Positions 34,342-44,790 of a stretch of 64,000 nucleotides of DNA are shown one piece after another. The translations under genes were made by a program, and so were the position numbers. The notes beneath the pieces are model-generated. The model ran no database searches. It was not told where the DNA came from and saw nothing but the letters and a program-made list of their open reading frames with translations. The DNA comes from Alnus glutinosa (lineage: Eukaryota > Streptophyta > Magnoliopsida > Fagales > Betulaceae): NCBI RefSeq assembly GCF_958979055.1, contig NC_084888.1, positions 9,409,501 to 9,473,500 of the forward strand. The letters are read 5' to 3'. Numbering within the stretch: the stretch's first letter is position 1; each line of letters begins with the position of its first letter.

Positions 34342-35011
34342 TCAATTGCTTTTATCTTTTCCTCCTATCGTGGATGACCTGAACCAAGGTATCCACACTG
34401 AAGTTGTCTTCTGGTAAATCCTATATGCCTCAGCTCTGTAATCTTGTTTCAGCATTCGGTCCTCCACAAGCTTAGTCACATACGCTAAGCACATACTATT
34501 GATAAGCGCTCCGAAAAAGGTCCATCCATGTCCCAGGTTCCATGCAAATATAACCAGTCCCCACCACCACAACTGCTCTCCAAAGTAATTTGGATGCCGG
34601 GAGTAATTCCACAAGCCCTTGTCAAGATTGGGTACCATTGGCTTTCCAAGCTCCTTTTGTTTGCTGTTCCTAGTCACAAAGTCATGGAGTTGCGTGTCCG
34701 CATGGTACGCGACAATGATGCCACACACAGAGACAACGATTGCAATTAAATCCCAGATGTTCAATGGCTCATTGACCGAGTGTACAACATACAATGGGAT
34801 GGTTACTCCAATCAGAAATACCTGCAAAACCACCCATATAATTAGCTGACATAGTTTGCAAAACCATGTCCAAAGCGGAGGAAGAGAAAGCGAATCTCCC
34901 TCACTCCCAGTAGAAGCAATACGGTTAAGGAGAGGTAGAAGAGTATGGAGGCTAGGGAAGGGGAGCTAAAAATGCTACAATGGCGTACCGTCGCCACCAG
35001 ATCGAACCCAT
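34342..35011 (-). pseudogene. truncated DUF1295 / steroid 5-alpha-reductase-like protein (At1g18180-like)
   Basis: A terminal exon (34821-34342) reads VFLIGVTIPLYVVHSVNEPL, then DTQLHDFVTRN, GLWNYSRHPNYFGEQLWWWG and YQKTTSVWIPWFRSS. This is the C-terminal half of the plant DUF1295 family, whose SRHPNYFGE block lies in the NADPH-binding part. Upstream, about 34860-35011, a short N-terminal piece survives (MGSIWWRRYAIVAFLAPLP), followed by a stop and a frame change to LASILFYLSLTVLLLLG. The middle ~100 residues are missing, so this is a non-functional remnant. Its 3' end is 30 bp from the LINE target duplication. Confidence 0.8.
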
Positions 35012-35056
35012 GCTTGTTCGTGTCCTTCGTTTGTGCTTGAGAGGCCTATTTATATT

Positions 35057-35477
35057 CTTCACAATCTTCAAAAAGACAACCAGCCTCAATACATAAATAT
35101 CCAAACTTTATTCAGATCTGAATACAATATTTGAACACACAATTACATGGCATACAAATTCATCCTTTACCGGCCTCTTGTAGCTAGTTTCACTAATTCT
35201 CAAGATCGATACGTATGCCATACATAATGTTTAGATAAATTTATAGTACAACGACACATTAAAATGTTCCCAACAAACCAGTTCCAAAACTTTATTCCTC
35301 ACAACCAACTTGTTAGGTATGAACTTGTGTATAGTAATTGTTTTTCATATGCCTGCTACTCAAGTGCCACCATTTTTTTTTTCTTCGCGGGGTCCTGTTC
35401 AGAGCAAACTAGAAAAATTAGAAAATTGGGAGAAAACAGTTGACATCGAATGGAAAACAAGTGTCATGGTAGCCACG
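35057..35477. repeat. segmental duplication, partial copy C
   Basis: Matches 25175-25575 of copy A and 42240-42650 of copy B: the PPR/PAP29 intergenic region and the last PAP29-like exon on the minus strand (here GPREEKKNGGT, diverged). The match stops abruptly at the CACTA-derived sequence beginning about 35478. Confidence 0.85.
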
Positions 35478-35846
35478 CAACATGGCATGCATGTCGCCGC
35501 CCAGTTCTGTGCCTCTGCCCTGTTTTGTGCCTCCACCTTGTTCTGTGCTACCGGCCGTCGCATCTGTGGCCACAGGATTCAAATACCGGCCAGGAACAGG
35601 TCCACTAATCGCGGTCTCACCGTGCATATACCATAAAATGTACCCCGGGGACATTCTCATACCCCCTGTCAGATGGGCAAAAACGTAATATGTGGAGTGG
35701 CGCTGGTTATTTCTACAATACTTACATGAGCAGTAAATTTTACCATTGGCGGCCGTACAGTTACTAACGGCAAATTCTACAAACGCTTTACACTTGTCAT
35801 TATACTGTGTCGTACCCTTACGGGCTAACATCCAAGACTTGTCCAT
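35478..35846 (-). pseudogene. CACTA transposase N-terminal fragment (Transpos_assoc domain)
   Basis: Starts MDKSWMLARKGTTQYNDKCK and continues with FVEFAVSN, IYCSCKYCRN and LWYMHGE. This pattern (MDKSWM ... FLEFA ... CPCKKC ... W..HGE) defines the transposase-associated domain found at the N-terminus of plant CACTA transposases. The frame ends at the join with copy C; the catalytic transposase domain is absent. Confidence 0.88.
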
Positions 35847-35984
35847 AATTGTCTGTACGCGAATCAACAGGCCGAAACAAATTAAGATTTTTAATTTGAG
35901 CAATTAAAGGGCCTAAATTTATTAAAGTAAATTTTTTTAAAAAAAAACAGTAATTGCCCAAAACTCTTGTTTAAATTTCACGTT

Positions 35985-37640
35985 TATTTTAAACTGTTGA
36001 TTGGCTATATAAATTTTAAATTTCCATAGTCCTGTCTTAAATTTGAGATATTTTTTTTGGTCATCTGTTCGAAGATACTAAAATTCCTCCATATTCATAG
36101 CACCTTAAAATTTTTAAAACCTTCTCAAATCAATAGTTAAACTGAAAAGACAAAAAAAGAAGAAGGTAAGAACGTGGTTGTTGAGCTTGTTTAAATTTCA
36201 CGTTTGTTTTAAACAAATTATTCCACGGGTTATTTTAAATATGCATGTGCCGTCAAATTTTGTTCTTATTTTATTTTGGTCGAATATACCGAAATTCGTG
36301 TGCGTTAATAGCACCTTTAAATTTTGAGAACCTTCTTACATCAATAGTTAAACTGAAAAGACAAAAAAAAAAAAAAAAAAAAAATTAGGTAAGAACGTGG
36401 TTGTTGAACTTGTTTAGATTTCACGTTTGTTTTAAACAAATTATTCCACGGGTTATTTTAAATATGCATATGTCGTTAAATTTTATTCTTATTTTATTTT
36501 GGTCGAATATACCGAAATTTGTGCGCGTTAATAGCACTTTTAAATTTTGAGAACCTTCTGACATCAATAGTTAAACTGAAAAGACAAAAAAAAAAAAAGA
36601 AAAAAAAGAAAAAGGTAAGAACATGGTTGTTGAACTTGTTTAAATTTCACGTTTGTTTTAAACAAATTATTCCACGGGTTATTTTAAATATGCATATGTC
36701 ACCAAATTTTGTTCTTATATTATTTTGGTTGAATATACCGAAATTCGTGTGCGTTAAAAGCACCTTTAAATTTTGAGAACCTTCTGACATCAATAGTTAA
36801 ACTGAAAAGACTAAAAAAAATAGGTAAGAACATGATTGTTGAACTTGTTTAAATTTCACGTTTGTTTTAAACAAATTATTCCACATGTTATTTTAAATAT
36901 GCATACGTTGAAAATTTTGGTCTTATTTTATCTTGGTCGAATATACTGAAATTTGTGTGCGTTAATCGCACCTTTAAATTTTGAGAACCTTCTCACATCA
37001 ATAGTTAAACTGAAAAGACCAAAAAAGAAAAGAAAAGGTAAGAACATGGTTGTTGAACTTGTTTAAATTTCATGTTTGTTTTAAACAAATTATTCCACAG
37101 CTTATTTTAAATATGCATATGTCGAAAATTTTGGTCTTATTTTATTTTGGTCGCATATACCGAAATTCGTCTACGTTCATAGCACCTTAAAATTTTTAGA
37201 ACCGTCTCATGTCAACAATTAAACTGTAACAAAATGTACAAATAAATTGATAAACACATGGTCGTTGCACTTGTTTAAATTTGATGTTTGTTTTCAACCG
37301 GTTTTTATTTTTTATTTTTTCTTTTAATAGAATTTAAGTTTTTCAACTGTTGATTCTGCATATTATTTTAAATATACATATGTGGAAAATTCTTCTTATA
37401 ATATTGTAGTTATGTCAAAAACAGTCTAGTTCATCCATGTTCATAACCTAACCGTAAATCATGATCAACCTGCTCACATTAACAATTAAACTTTTTTGAA
37501 AACAAAAATGTTTGAACGTGGTCGTTACACTTGTTTAAGATTGATGTTAGTTTTAAACTACTGATTTTGCATATTATTTTAAATATGGACCATGTGGGAA
37601 TTTTTTTATTTTTTTAATTAAAGCGAATTGTATCGAATGC
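35985..37640. repeat. ~220-bp tandem repeat array, five to seven units
   Basis: The words TTATTTTAAATATGCAT, CACGTTTGTTTTAAACAAAT, AATATACCGAAATTCGTGTG and CATCAATAGTTAAACTGAAA recur about every 205-226 bp. The first five units are close; later units decay. It lies just upstream of the transposase exon of the CACTA element. Confidence 0.88.
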
Positions 37641-38605
37641 TTCTCATAAATATGTAATCTCCTCACATCAACGGTTAAAGTTAAAAATGAGAGAAAAAAA
37701 AGGTCAATCGTCGTTATTCACATTTATGACGTTTGTTTTAAATTTTTTAGTACGAATATTATTGTAAATGGTGGACGGTAAAAGACTTGGTTTTTTTTTT
37801 TTTTTTTTTTTTTCCAAAATTACCATCAAGATGTATGTATATTAGTAGCACAATTTTTATTTTTATTTTTTTGCTGCAATTTGTTGATTATAATTTCGTA
37901 TTTTAATTTTAGATTGTCATTGTTGGTTGCGAACATATTTTAATAAAGTTAAAATGATAGCGGTTATTGTTTTACTTTTTCCACTTCCCAAAAATACCAA
38001 AATTCATAATAGCACACTAAAATATATATCAAAACTTCTCACAACAACTATTAAATCCAAAAAAAAAACAAAAAAACAAAAAACACAACATTATAGTAAC
38101 ATAAACACCAAAAAAAAAATAGAATCGAACAAAAATTCCAACATCTACGTAATAACTAACCACAGCAAAATCAAAATAGACAAAAAAAAAAATTCATATA
38201 TATACAAATTACAAAAAAGTCAGTAACATTGCAAGGAAAATAAAAAACTACAAGTATATATTACAATTTTCTACGTATTGGTTGCCCAAAAAGATCAGAA
38301 AATATTACAAAGAAATCAATAAAATGTACAAAGATATAGCAAAAAATTCAAGGCAAAAATGAAAAAAATTACTCACAATGGATTTCGTAGTGTAAGGATT
38401 GATGGTTGCCTGTGTACCTGCATTTTTGGAGAAAAAAAAAATGTTAGAACACTATTGCATGTAAATCGAGAGAGAGAGGGAATTGAGCTGAGAGAAAGTG
38501 AGGGCTAGATATTGTTTGGGGGCAGGCTGGTGTGTTGCAGTCCGGAGGTAGTTGCCGGACGGTGGGACTTTTTTCTTAGAGTGATAGCAAGAGAGATAAA
38601 GTACT

Positions 38606-38643
<38 letters not shown>

Positions 38644-38740
38644 TTGAAAATGGATCGCTTCCTGAGGATGCTATCCATTTTAATAAGATTAATTTTCAAA
38701 TTTTTTTATTTTATTCTTTATTTTTTTCTTATAAGTTTCG
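37641..38740. other. low-complexity part of the CACTA-derived region
   Basis: T and A runs, then a (GA)n tract at about 38610-38640. No gene was recognised; short A-rich frames are not credible proteins. Confidence 0.5.
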
Positions 38741-38915
38741 AGTGGCGCGCAAATATGTCCCGCGTGCGCCACCTGGCCAAATTTGCCCACGTGGCTTATT
38801 GCCATGTGGTCAAAACCATGTGGCTATTGGGCGACGTGTATATCAAATACACGTCGCCCATTGTGTGACATGGGCTAAAACACGTGGTTATTGTGCAGCG
38901 TGTTACTTAGCCACG
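38740..38915. repeat. internal CACGTG-rich block
   Basis: Contains GCCCACGTGGCTTATTGCCA and several related words, including an inverted pair GGGCGACGTGTATATCAAAT / ACACGTCGCCC. The same vocabulary fills the CACTA subterminal zone at 41270-41614, so it may be a second, internal subterminal block. Confidence 0.55.
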
Positions 38916-38999
38916 TCACTGTATAAGATTTTTAATAAAATTAAAATATTTTATATTATATATACTATATAATATGTATTTGTAATAAACCCATATAAA

Positions 39000-40130
39000 C
39001 CCTAACTCTAGGTATACTATATAGAACAATAATTCCTAAACCCTAAGCCCAAAATCCAAAACCCTAACCCTAAGTATACTATTTATAGTACTAAACCCTA
39101 ACCCTAAGTATACTATTTATAGCACTAAACCCTAAACCTTAACTCTAAGTATACTATTAATAGCACTAAACCCTAACCCTAAGTATACTATTTATAGCAC
39201 TAAACCCTAAGCCCAATTTAATATATATATATATATATATTACATAAACCCTAACCCTAAGTATAATATATATTGAAACACGCACTTAACCCTAAACTTT
39301 AACCCTAAGTGTATATACTATATATAGCACTAAACTAGCTAGGGTACGTTATAGTTTATTAAATTAAATATTTAAAGTAGTTTCAAATTTTTTTAACATG
39401 AAAAATTTAAAAATGTATATATATTTATAGTACATAAAAGTAAACCTTAACTATATATACGTACACATACTATATATAGCACAAATCTAAGGTTAGGGTA
39501 TATAAATAGTATATGTAGAATATTATATATGTATATCTGCAAATTAATTGAAAGTTATTTGGTATATACTTTTTAAAGTATTTAAATAGTACACGAATGT
39601 AAACCCTAACCCTAAATATATGTACCACATATAGCACTAAAATACGGTACATTAGAGTTCAATAAATAAAACACACTCAAAAAAGTATATATGTTGGTAT
39701 ATATAAAGTAGTATTAATTTTCCAAAGTGCAAATAAAATATATATGTTGGTATATATATAGCACTAAACTAGGGTTAGGGTTCAATAAATAAAATATACC
39801 ATTAACACATGTATTAAGATAAAAAATGACTTATACGAGATTTGACTAAATGTGGAGAGTTGAAATAAACTATATAGACTATATAGTATTAATTTATTAT
39901 GGGTTTAAAATACCAAAATGTATATATAGTACGTACACAAGTTAATGTAAACCTTAACCCTACGTTTGCTATATATAGCTTCAATCTAGGGTTATTTTTT
40001 AATAAATAGTATATGTACAATATTATGTATATAGTATTGCATGGAAGTTAATTGACATATATTCTTAAAGGAATATATATTATAAGGATGTAAACCCTAA
40101 CCCTAAGTATATATACTATATATAGCACTA
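39000..40130. repeat. telomere-like satellite (AACCCTAACCCTAAGTATACT)
   Basis: Units built from AACCCTAACCCTAAGTATAC plus TATTTATAGCACTAAA repeat in tandem at 39000-39330 and more loosely to 40130. Scattered units continue at 40860-41110, and some are inverted (CTAGGGTTAGGGTTCAATA). Plant telomeres are pure CCCTAAA repeats, so this is an interstitial satellite with telomere-like words, not a telomere end. Confidence 0.85.
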
Positions 40131-40168
40131 AACTAGGGTTATGGTTCAATATATAAAATATACCATTA

Positions 40169-40174
<6 letters not shown>

Positions 40175-40234
<60 letters not shown>
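40175..40234. repeat. (CA)n/(TA)n microsatellite
   Basis: A CA run followed by about 45 bp of TA, immediately before the ARGONAUTE fragment. Confidence 0.9.
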
Positions 40235-40238
<4 letters not shown>

Positions 40239-40271
40239 CAATGACTCATATGAGATTTGTGTACTATGTGG

Positions 40272-40800
40272 AGAGTTGAATGGAGTTCAACTCGCCCTCC
40301 TTCACGTACATGACCCTCCAGGACAGTCTGACATACCATCAATTGCTGCGGTGGTCAGCTCAAGGCAGTGACCATTGAAATATAAGTATAGGGCATCTGT
40401 TTGGACACAGTCTCCAAGGTCTGAAATGCTAGATTCATTATTTAAGCGTGTGTCTGAAACTGGAGATGAAAGGCGCCCTTATTAATTAGGGAGCTTTTGA
40501 TTAACTTCTATAAGAGTTCAGGCCAGATTAGGAAACACCGGCCCTGGTTGGATCATTATATTCAGAGATGGCGTCAACGAGTCACAATTCAACCAAGTTT
40601 TGAACATTGAATCGGATTTATGTAATGATAGAGGCATGCAATTTCTATCTTTGTAGGGTATGCTCGAATGCTCGGGACGACAAGACCAACACATTACCAT
40701 GTTCTATTTGACAAGGTTGGCTTTTCTGCAGATGATCCTCATGAACTTGTGCATTTATTTTCTTATACGTACCAGACAAGCACAATTGCGGTTTATGTAT
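40272..40800 (+). pseudogene. ARGONAUTE (AGO4-clade) PIWI-domain fragment
   Basis: Broken frames give PPGQSDIPSIAAVVSSRQ, then YRASVWTQSPRSEMLDSLFK and VSETGDE; then IIFRDGVNESQFNQVLNIES; then MLGTTRPTHYHVLFDKVGFS, followed by ADDPHELVHLFSYTYQTSTI. In AGO4/6/9 proteins these blocks occur in this order in the PIWI domain. The catalytic 'DVSHG' segment before PGQSD is altered, several frame changes are present, and about 65 residues between the FNQVLNIE and TTRPTHYHVL blocks are missing. It cannot encode a working slicer. It is surrounded on both sides by telomere-like repeats of the CACTA-derived region and runs opposite to the transposase. Confidence 0.87.
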
Positions 40801-41269
40801 ATAATATTAATATATTGCAAATTGTTATATTTTTTAAAGTATATGTTTTATATGTGTAGTACACAATCCTAACCCTACGTATATATACTATATATGGCAT
40901 TAAACTAGGGTTAATGCTATATATACATTATGTATATATATACTAAAAAATATGTATATAGTATTAATTAAAACAAGTATATATTCTTAATGTATATATA
41001 CTATATATATCTATATTGTATATATTACACGAATATAAACTCTAGACTAGCCATACGTATATATGCATGCTATATAAATATTAAATTAGAGTTAATTAGA
41101 GTTCAAATCGTAGAATATACCAAAATATGTATGTAATATTAATTAAAAGTTGTATTTATTTTTTAAAACATTTATTTTACATGTAAAATATATTATTTTT
41201 TTCAAATGTCAAAAAAATAAAATAAAACAAAATAAAATAAAAATTACAATAGTTAGCTACGTGTACATA
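40801..41269. other. AT-rich part of the CACTA region
   Basis: Scattered telomere-like words and TATATA tracts. No gene. Confidence 0.5.
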
Positions 41270-41614
41270 TAACACCTGGCCATTTAGTGACGTGGGATTA
41301 GCCCACATGTGGCCAGTCGGCCACATGGTCTAATAAATGTGGTAGATTGTGGCCACATTGCCGCGTGCCCTATTTCCACGTGGCCATGTGGCCATATGCG
41401 TTAATCCACGTGGCGACATGGTCATGTGTCCTAATCCCATGCAGCCATGTTGCCACGTGCACTAATCTCACGTGTCCAGGTAGCCACATGGTCATTTGGG
41501 CATGTCGGTGATACAATCAGCAACGTGGTCATCTAGACCACGTAGCGATCTGGCCACGTGGCTACAGTAACGGCTACTGTAGCCACATGGTGATTTGCAT
41601 GAATTTTTGTAGTG
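41270..41614. repeat. CACTA subterminal repeats and terminus
   Basis: A dense cluster of CCACGTGGC, GCCACATGG and GGCCATGTGG words in both orientations, ending ATGAATTTTTGTAGTG. A perfect inverted pair GTAGCCGTTACTGTAGCCAC-type segment lies near 41560-41590. Subterminal repeats of this sort are transposase-binding sites in CACTA elements. Confidence 0.8.
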
Positions 41615-41700
41615 ACGACTTTGGATTTTCTGGGAAAGGAGATTTGAGGAATTGAGGTACCAAAAGGCATCAATCATGGGCAACAAAGGATGATCCGTTT
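41615..41700 (+). pseudogene. 3' end of the PPR gene (duplicated fragment)
   Basis: ACGACTTTGGATTTTCTGGG through CATCAATCATGGGCAACA matches 24792-24875 in the PPR gene, but small insertions shift the frame and no upstream coding sequence exists. It marks the left edge of copy B. Confidence 0.9.
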
Positions 41701-41805
41701 TGGCGAAAATTTTGCTACCAAGGTTGGTTCATCAGAATTAATTCTTGCACCTTGCGACCAAATAATTCTCTGTTGACTAGAAAAACACAGAATGGAAGAG
41801 GTAGA

Positions 41806-42000
41806 AGTAGAACCCTGGATCATAATGAAAGAGCTGTAGTCAAATTTCTCGATCCTTGAGTGTATTGTAATCTTTAACCAAGTTCTGGATCATAATGAAA
41901 GAGCTGTACGTAGTCAAATTTCTCGATCCTTGAGTGTATTGTAATCTTTAACCAAGTTGCACAACTTGGTTAAAGATTACATTACACTCAAGTTGTGCAT
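41806..42000. repeat. tandem duplication followed by a perfect-loop inverted repeat
   Basis: CTGGATCATAATGAAAGAGC through TTTAACCAAGTT occurs twice in tandem (about 75 bp units). It is followed at once by its own reverse complement (CAACTTGGTTAAAGATTACA ... CACTCAAGTTG). The arms are about 32 bp with one mismatch and a 2-bp spacer. Copy A has a single unit and no inversion. Confidence 0.9.
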
Positions 42001-42128
42001 TTCGCAACAATCGGATCTACCACGCTGCGCACACGTGATCATTTACACGTGTCTAACAGTTTGCTATGTGTATAAGCCCCATACACGTGGCAACCTGCAA
42101 GTAGCTAAATGCAAATTTTTTTGTAGTG
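42001..42128 (-). mobile_element. short CACTA-end fragment
   Basis: Ends GCAAATTTTTTTGTAGTG, whose reverse complement is CACTACAAAAAAATTTGC. It contains CACGTG words (CACACGTGATC, ACACGTGTCTAAC, ATACACGTGGCAAC). Copy A has nothing between GTTGC and TTTATGTCTGG, so this is an insertion in copy B. Only one terminus is recognisable. Confidence 0.65.
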
Positions 42129-42538
42129 CGTATGTTTTATGTCTGGAAATTCGAGTTAAAGCCTAGTCATATTCTCAGATTGTGTCTGCTGCGTTGCACC
42201 ACGCGTCCATGGCTCAAAATATTACAGTAACTTACTACAAATTCATCACAATGTTCAAAAATACAACCAGCCTTAATACATAAATATCCAAACTTTATTC
42301 AGATCTGAATACAATATTCGAACACACAATTACATGGCATACAAATTCATCCGCTACCTCCTGTAGTTTCACTAATTCTCAAGATACGTATGCCATACAT
42401 AATGTTTAGATAAATTTATAGTAAAACGACACATGCATTAAAATGTTTCCAACAAACCAGTTCCAAAACTTTATTCCTCACAGCCAACTTGTTAAGTATG
42501 AACTTGTATATAGTAATTGTTTTTCATATGCCTGCTAC

Positions 42539-44790
42539 TCAAGTGCCACCAATTTGTTTTTTTCTGAAGGGTCCTGTTCAGAGCAAACTAGAAAAATTAG
42601 AAAATTGGGAGAAAACAGTTGACATCGAATGGAAAACGAGTGTCACGGTAGGTAAAATGTGTCTTTACAAGGCAATAGATAACAAACAACAAAAAGGAGG
42701 AGGATTGATTTGTGGTGTTTCCTATCTAATTTTCTGGTATGAAAGTAGGGTAAGGGCACTGGCAAGGATGGACTTCAATCCTTCAAGGAGACCTGAGCCT
42801 AGAGGCTAGGTCTGTACCACGTCAAGAGAGAAGTGAAAAGTGAAAACACAAAGGTTAGGTTCCAAAAGCTACAGGATAAGCTAAGAGCAGCAATAAGTGT
42901 TGGGGAATTATTATTATTCCCCACTCGGGTTATATGGTTGGTCGGGATTATATGCTATGTCGGTAATGACTACTCTGGTTATATGGTTGGTCGGGAATGT
43001 ATGTTTGGTCGGGAATGACCTAGATCCTCAGCATTTCTTAGGATCTCCAACACTTGTAAAATCAAGTCAGAAATCAGTATGGAGCACCATGCCTGATATC
43101 TACACATCTTACTGGTCACTGTTCACACTGTACAATAATAAGATTTTTGTTATGCATCAACAGTAAAATGGAGCCTATATATATACACATCATCTAAGAG
43201 GTATGCATCTCATCTAACTAATATGATGATCATTCACTCTCACTCTCCCTACTGACTTGGGTGTCAGAGGAGGCTCCGACGGCCAACCTCCGATGGGTCT
43301 TTGCTTTGTTGCACGTTATATGCGAAGGGATGAATCGGAGGCTGCCACGTCACCAAGATAAAAATCGTATCGACAATAAGCAAAAAGCATGCATAGAACT
43401 TTAGGAAAGCTTACCGGCAGAGCTCTTGCTCCAGAGGACCTGACCATCCATAGCAGTGAGATGCTGATCATCAAGGCGCTTCCACGTTTTGATTGACTTT
43501 ACTGCACCCCAACCACCCTTTTCTGTTTTCTCCAAGTTCGCTACCACCACCCTTGCTCTCCTTGACCATCCAGCCTTCCCATAAGCATGGTATCCAAATC
43601 CCCCAGCATAACAGAGCTGTATAGTTTTTAGCTTGCCACAGAAGTCGTTGAGATGATCATGGCCAGTGAAAGCTGCCTTTATATCCCCTGCAGCTACCAT
43701 GGTCGTGAAGAAGCCAGAGTTCACAGAAGCAGAGCTAATGCCTTCCTGTTTCACACCAGTGAAGTTGGTCGAGTCAAAACTTGCAGATTCCGGCAATGGA
43801 ATGTGAAAGTATACAAGCCCCGGTGCAGGTCCTTTCTGAGCCTCTGGTTTGTCCATGTATGCTCTCTGCAATGAAAACAGGTATGGTTGATAAACAGATT
43901 ATCATAAGTGTATTCTTTTTGTGATATTCTATACAAAAAAAGAGGTTAGTACCCGAAGCTTTGCAGAAGTGCGTTCAAACCAAAGTTGTTGAGAGGGTTT
44001 AATCCAACCATAGCCAGGGATGGAAGAAACGGTGGAATAATCTCCACTGTCAAGGAAGTACAGATTGAGAACCGACTTGTTTTCAAAACCAGAGCCCTCA
44101 ACCCCACCAACCTCGATGTTATAGTTCCCAAAACCATCAATTATGTGGGCTTCCACAGGATTGACCCGAGACAGTGTGTTCTTCAGGCCAACTATATGTT
44201 TCATCACCCCTTCCCTTGAGAGGGTAGTAGAATCCTGATCATGGTTCCCGAGAACGGCAGCCCATGGGATGTTGGATGAGGTTGCTGGCGCAAATGCAGC
44301 ATTCAAAGACTTGGCCGCATCCGTAGCGTCTGCCCCAACGATGTTATCCCCTGTACCAAAAAGTTAACGGTCGCACAGGTTGAGTAGAATCCATAACCAA
44401 GCAAGCTTAAGATACTGTCATGGGGTTGAGTGCTGTTCTGTGCATAGTAAAAAAGCGCCCACTTGCAATATTACTTGTAAAAGGAAGCAGCATAAAGAGA
44501 AGAAAGACGAGTAGTGTACCGGTGAAAACAATGAGATGGGGTTTCTCGGCGAGGATCATGCGGCGGAGAAAGGCGGTGGTGTTGAGGTCGGAGCAAGAGG
44601 CGACCTGTCTCGGGAGCACGTCCTCACAAGGCGTGGTCTTGCCGTCGGCATAATGCATGTCCGCCACTTGCAGTATCTTGAACTCCCCACTTTTCCCAAA
44701 CCGCAGTTGTCGTTCCGCCGCGACGCCCCAGATCGGAAGCCAATAAATACAAAGGACTGCCACTCCCATCAACTTCCAACACCCTTCCAT
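42539..44790 (-). CDS. purple acid phosphatase 29-like, copy B
   Basis: Exons 44790-44520, 44350-43953, 43865-43415 and 42573-42539 join to 384 residues, about 97% identical to copy A by eye. It keeps the signal peptide and the metal-site motifs VADMHYADG, GNHDQDS, YFHIPLPE and FTGHDHLNDFCG. The second block reads GDNIVGADATD instead of GDNIFGFDATD, and one codon is added after GNHDQDST. The last exon reads PFRKKQIGGT. Intron 3 holds a 478-bp solo LTR. No disabling change was seen, so both copies may be expressed. Confidence 0.92.
42898..43375 (+). mobile_element. solo LTR (478 bp) with 5-bp target duplication ATAAG (fossil)
   Basis: Starts TGTTGGGGAATTATTATTCC, ends AAAATCGTATCGACA, and is flanked by ATAAG on both sides (42893-42897 and 43376-43380). 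TATA-like TATATATATA lies near 43175. It has no internal region, so it is a recombined remnant of an LTR retrotransposon, Copia or Gypsy not decided. It is absent from copy A, so it is younger than the duplication. Its position is intron 3 of PAP29-like copy B. Confidence 0.9.

Larger units (their letters stand above)
35478..41614 (-). mobile_element. truncated CACTA (En/Spm) DNA transposon, 5' part
   Basis: Read on the minus strand, the element begins CACTACAAAAATTCATGCAA at 41614, the standard CACTA terminus. Next is a subterminal zone (41614-41270) dense in CCACGTGGC-like words, then long repetitive DNA, then the first transposase coding exon (35846-35478) with the transposase-associated domain. 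It stops inside that exon, where copy C begins, so the transposase core and the other end are missing. Within it are telomere-like repeats, a 220-bp satellite and an ARGONAUTE fragment. It abuts copy B exactly at 41615. Some of the repeats may be later insertions. Confidence 0.82.

Noticed and set aside
37927-38226. 99-residue lysine/asparagine-rich frame
   Set aside because: Composition of an A-rich tract; no domain, and it lies in the repetitive CACTA-derived region.
39000-40130. True telomere or chromosome end
   Set aside because: Units are interrupted by TATA-rich sequence, occur in both orientations, and unique sequence continues on both sides.
40660-40872. Two overlapping small ORFs as new genes
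   Set aside because: They are parts of the decayed ARGONAUTE PIWI fragment in different frames.
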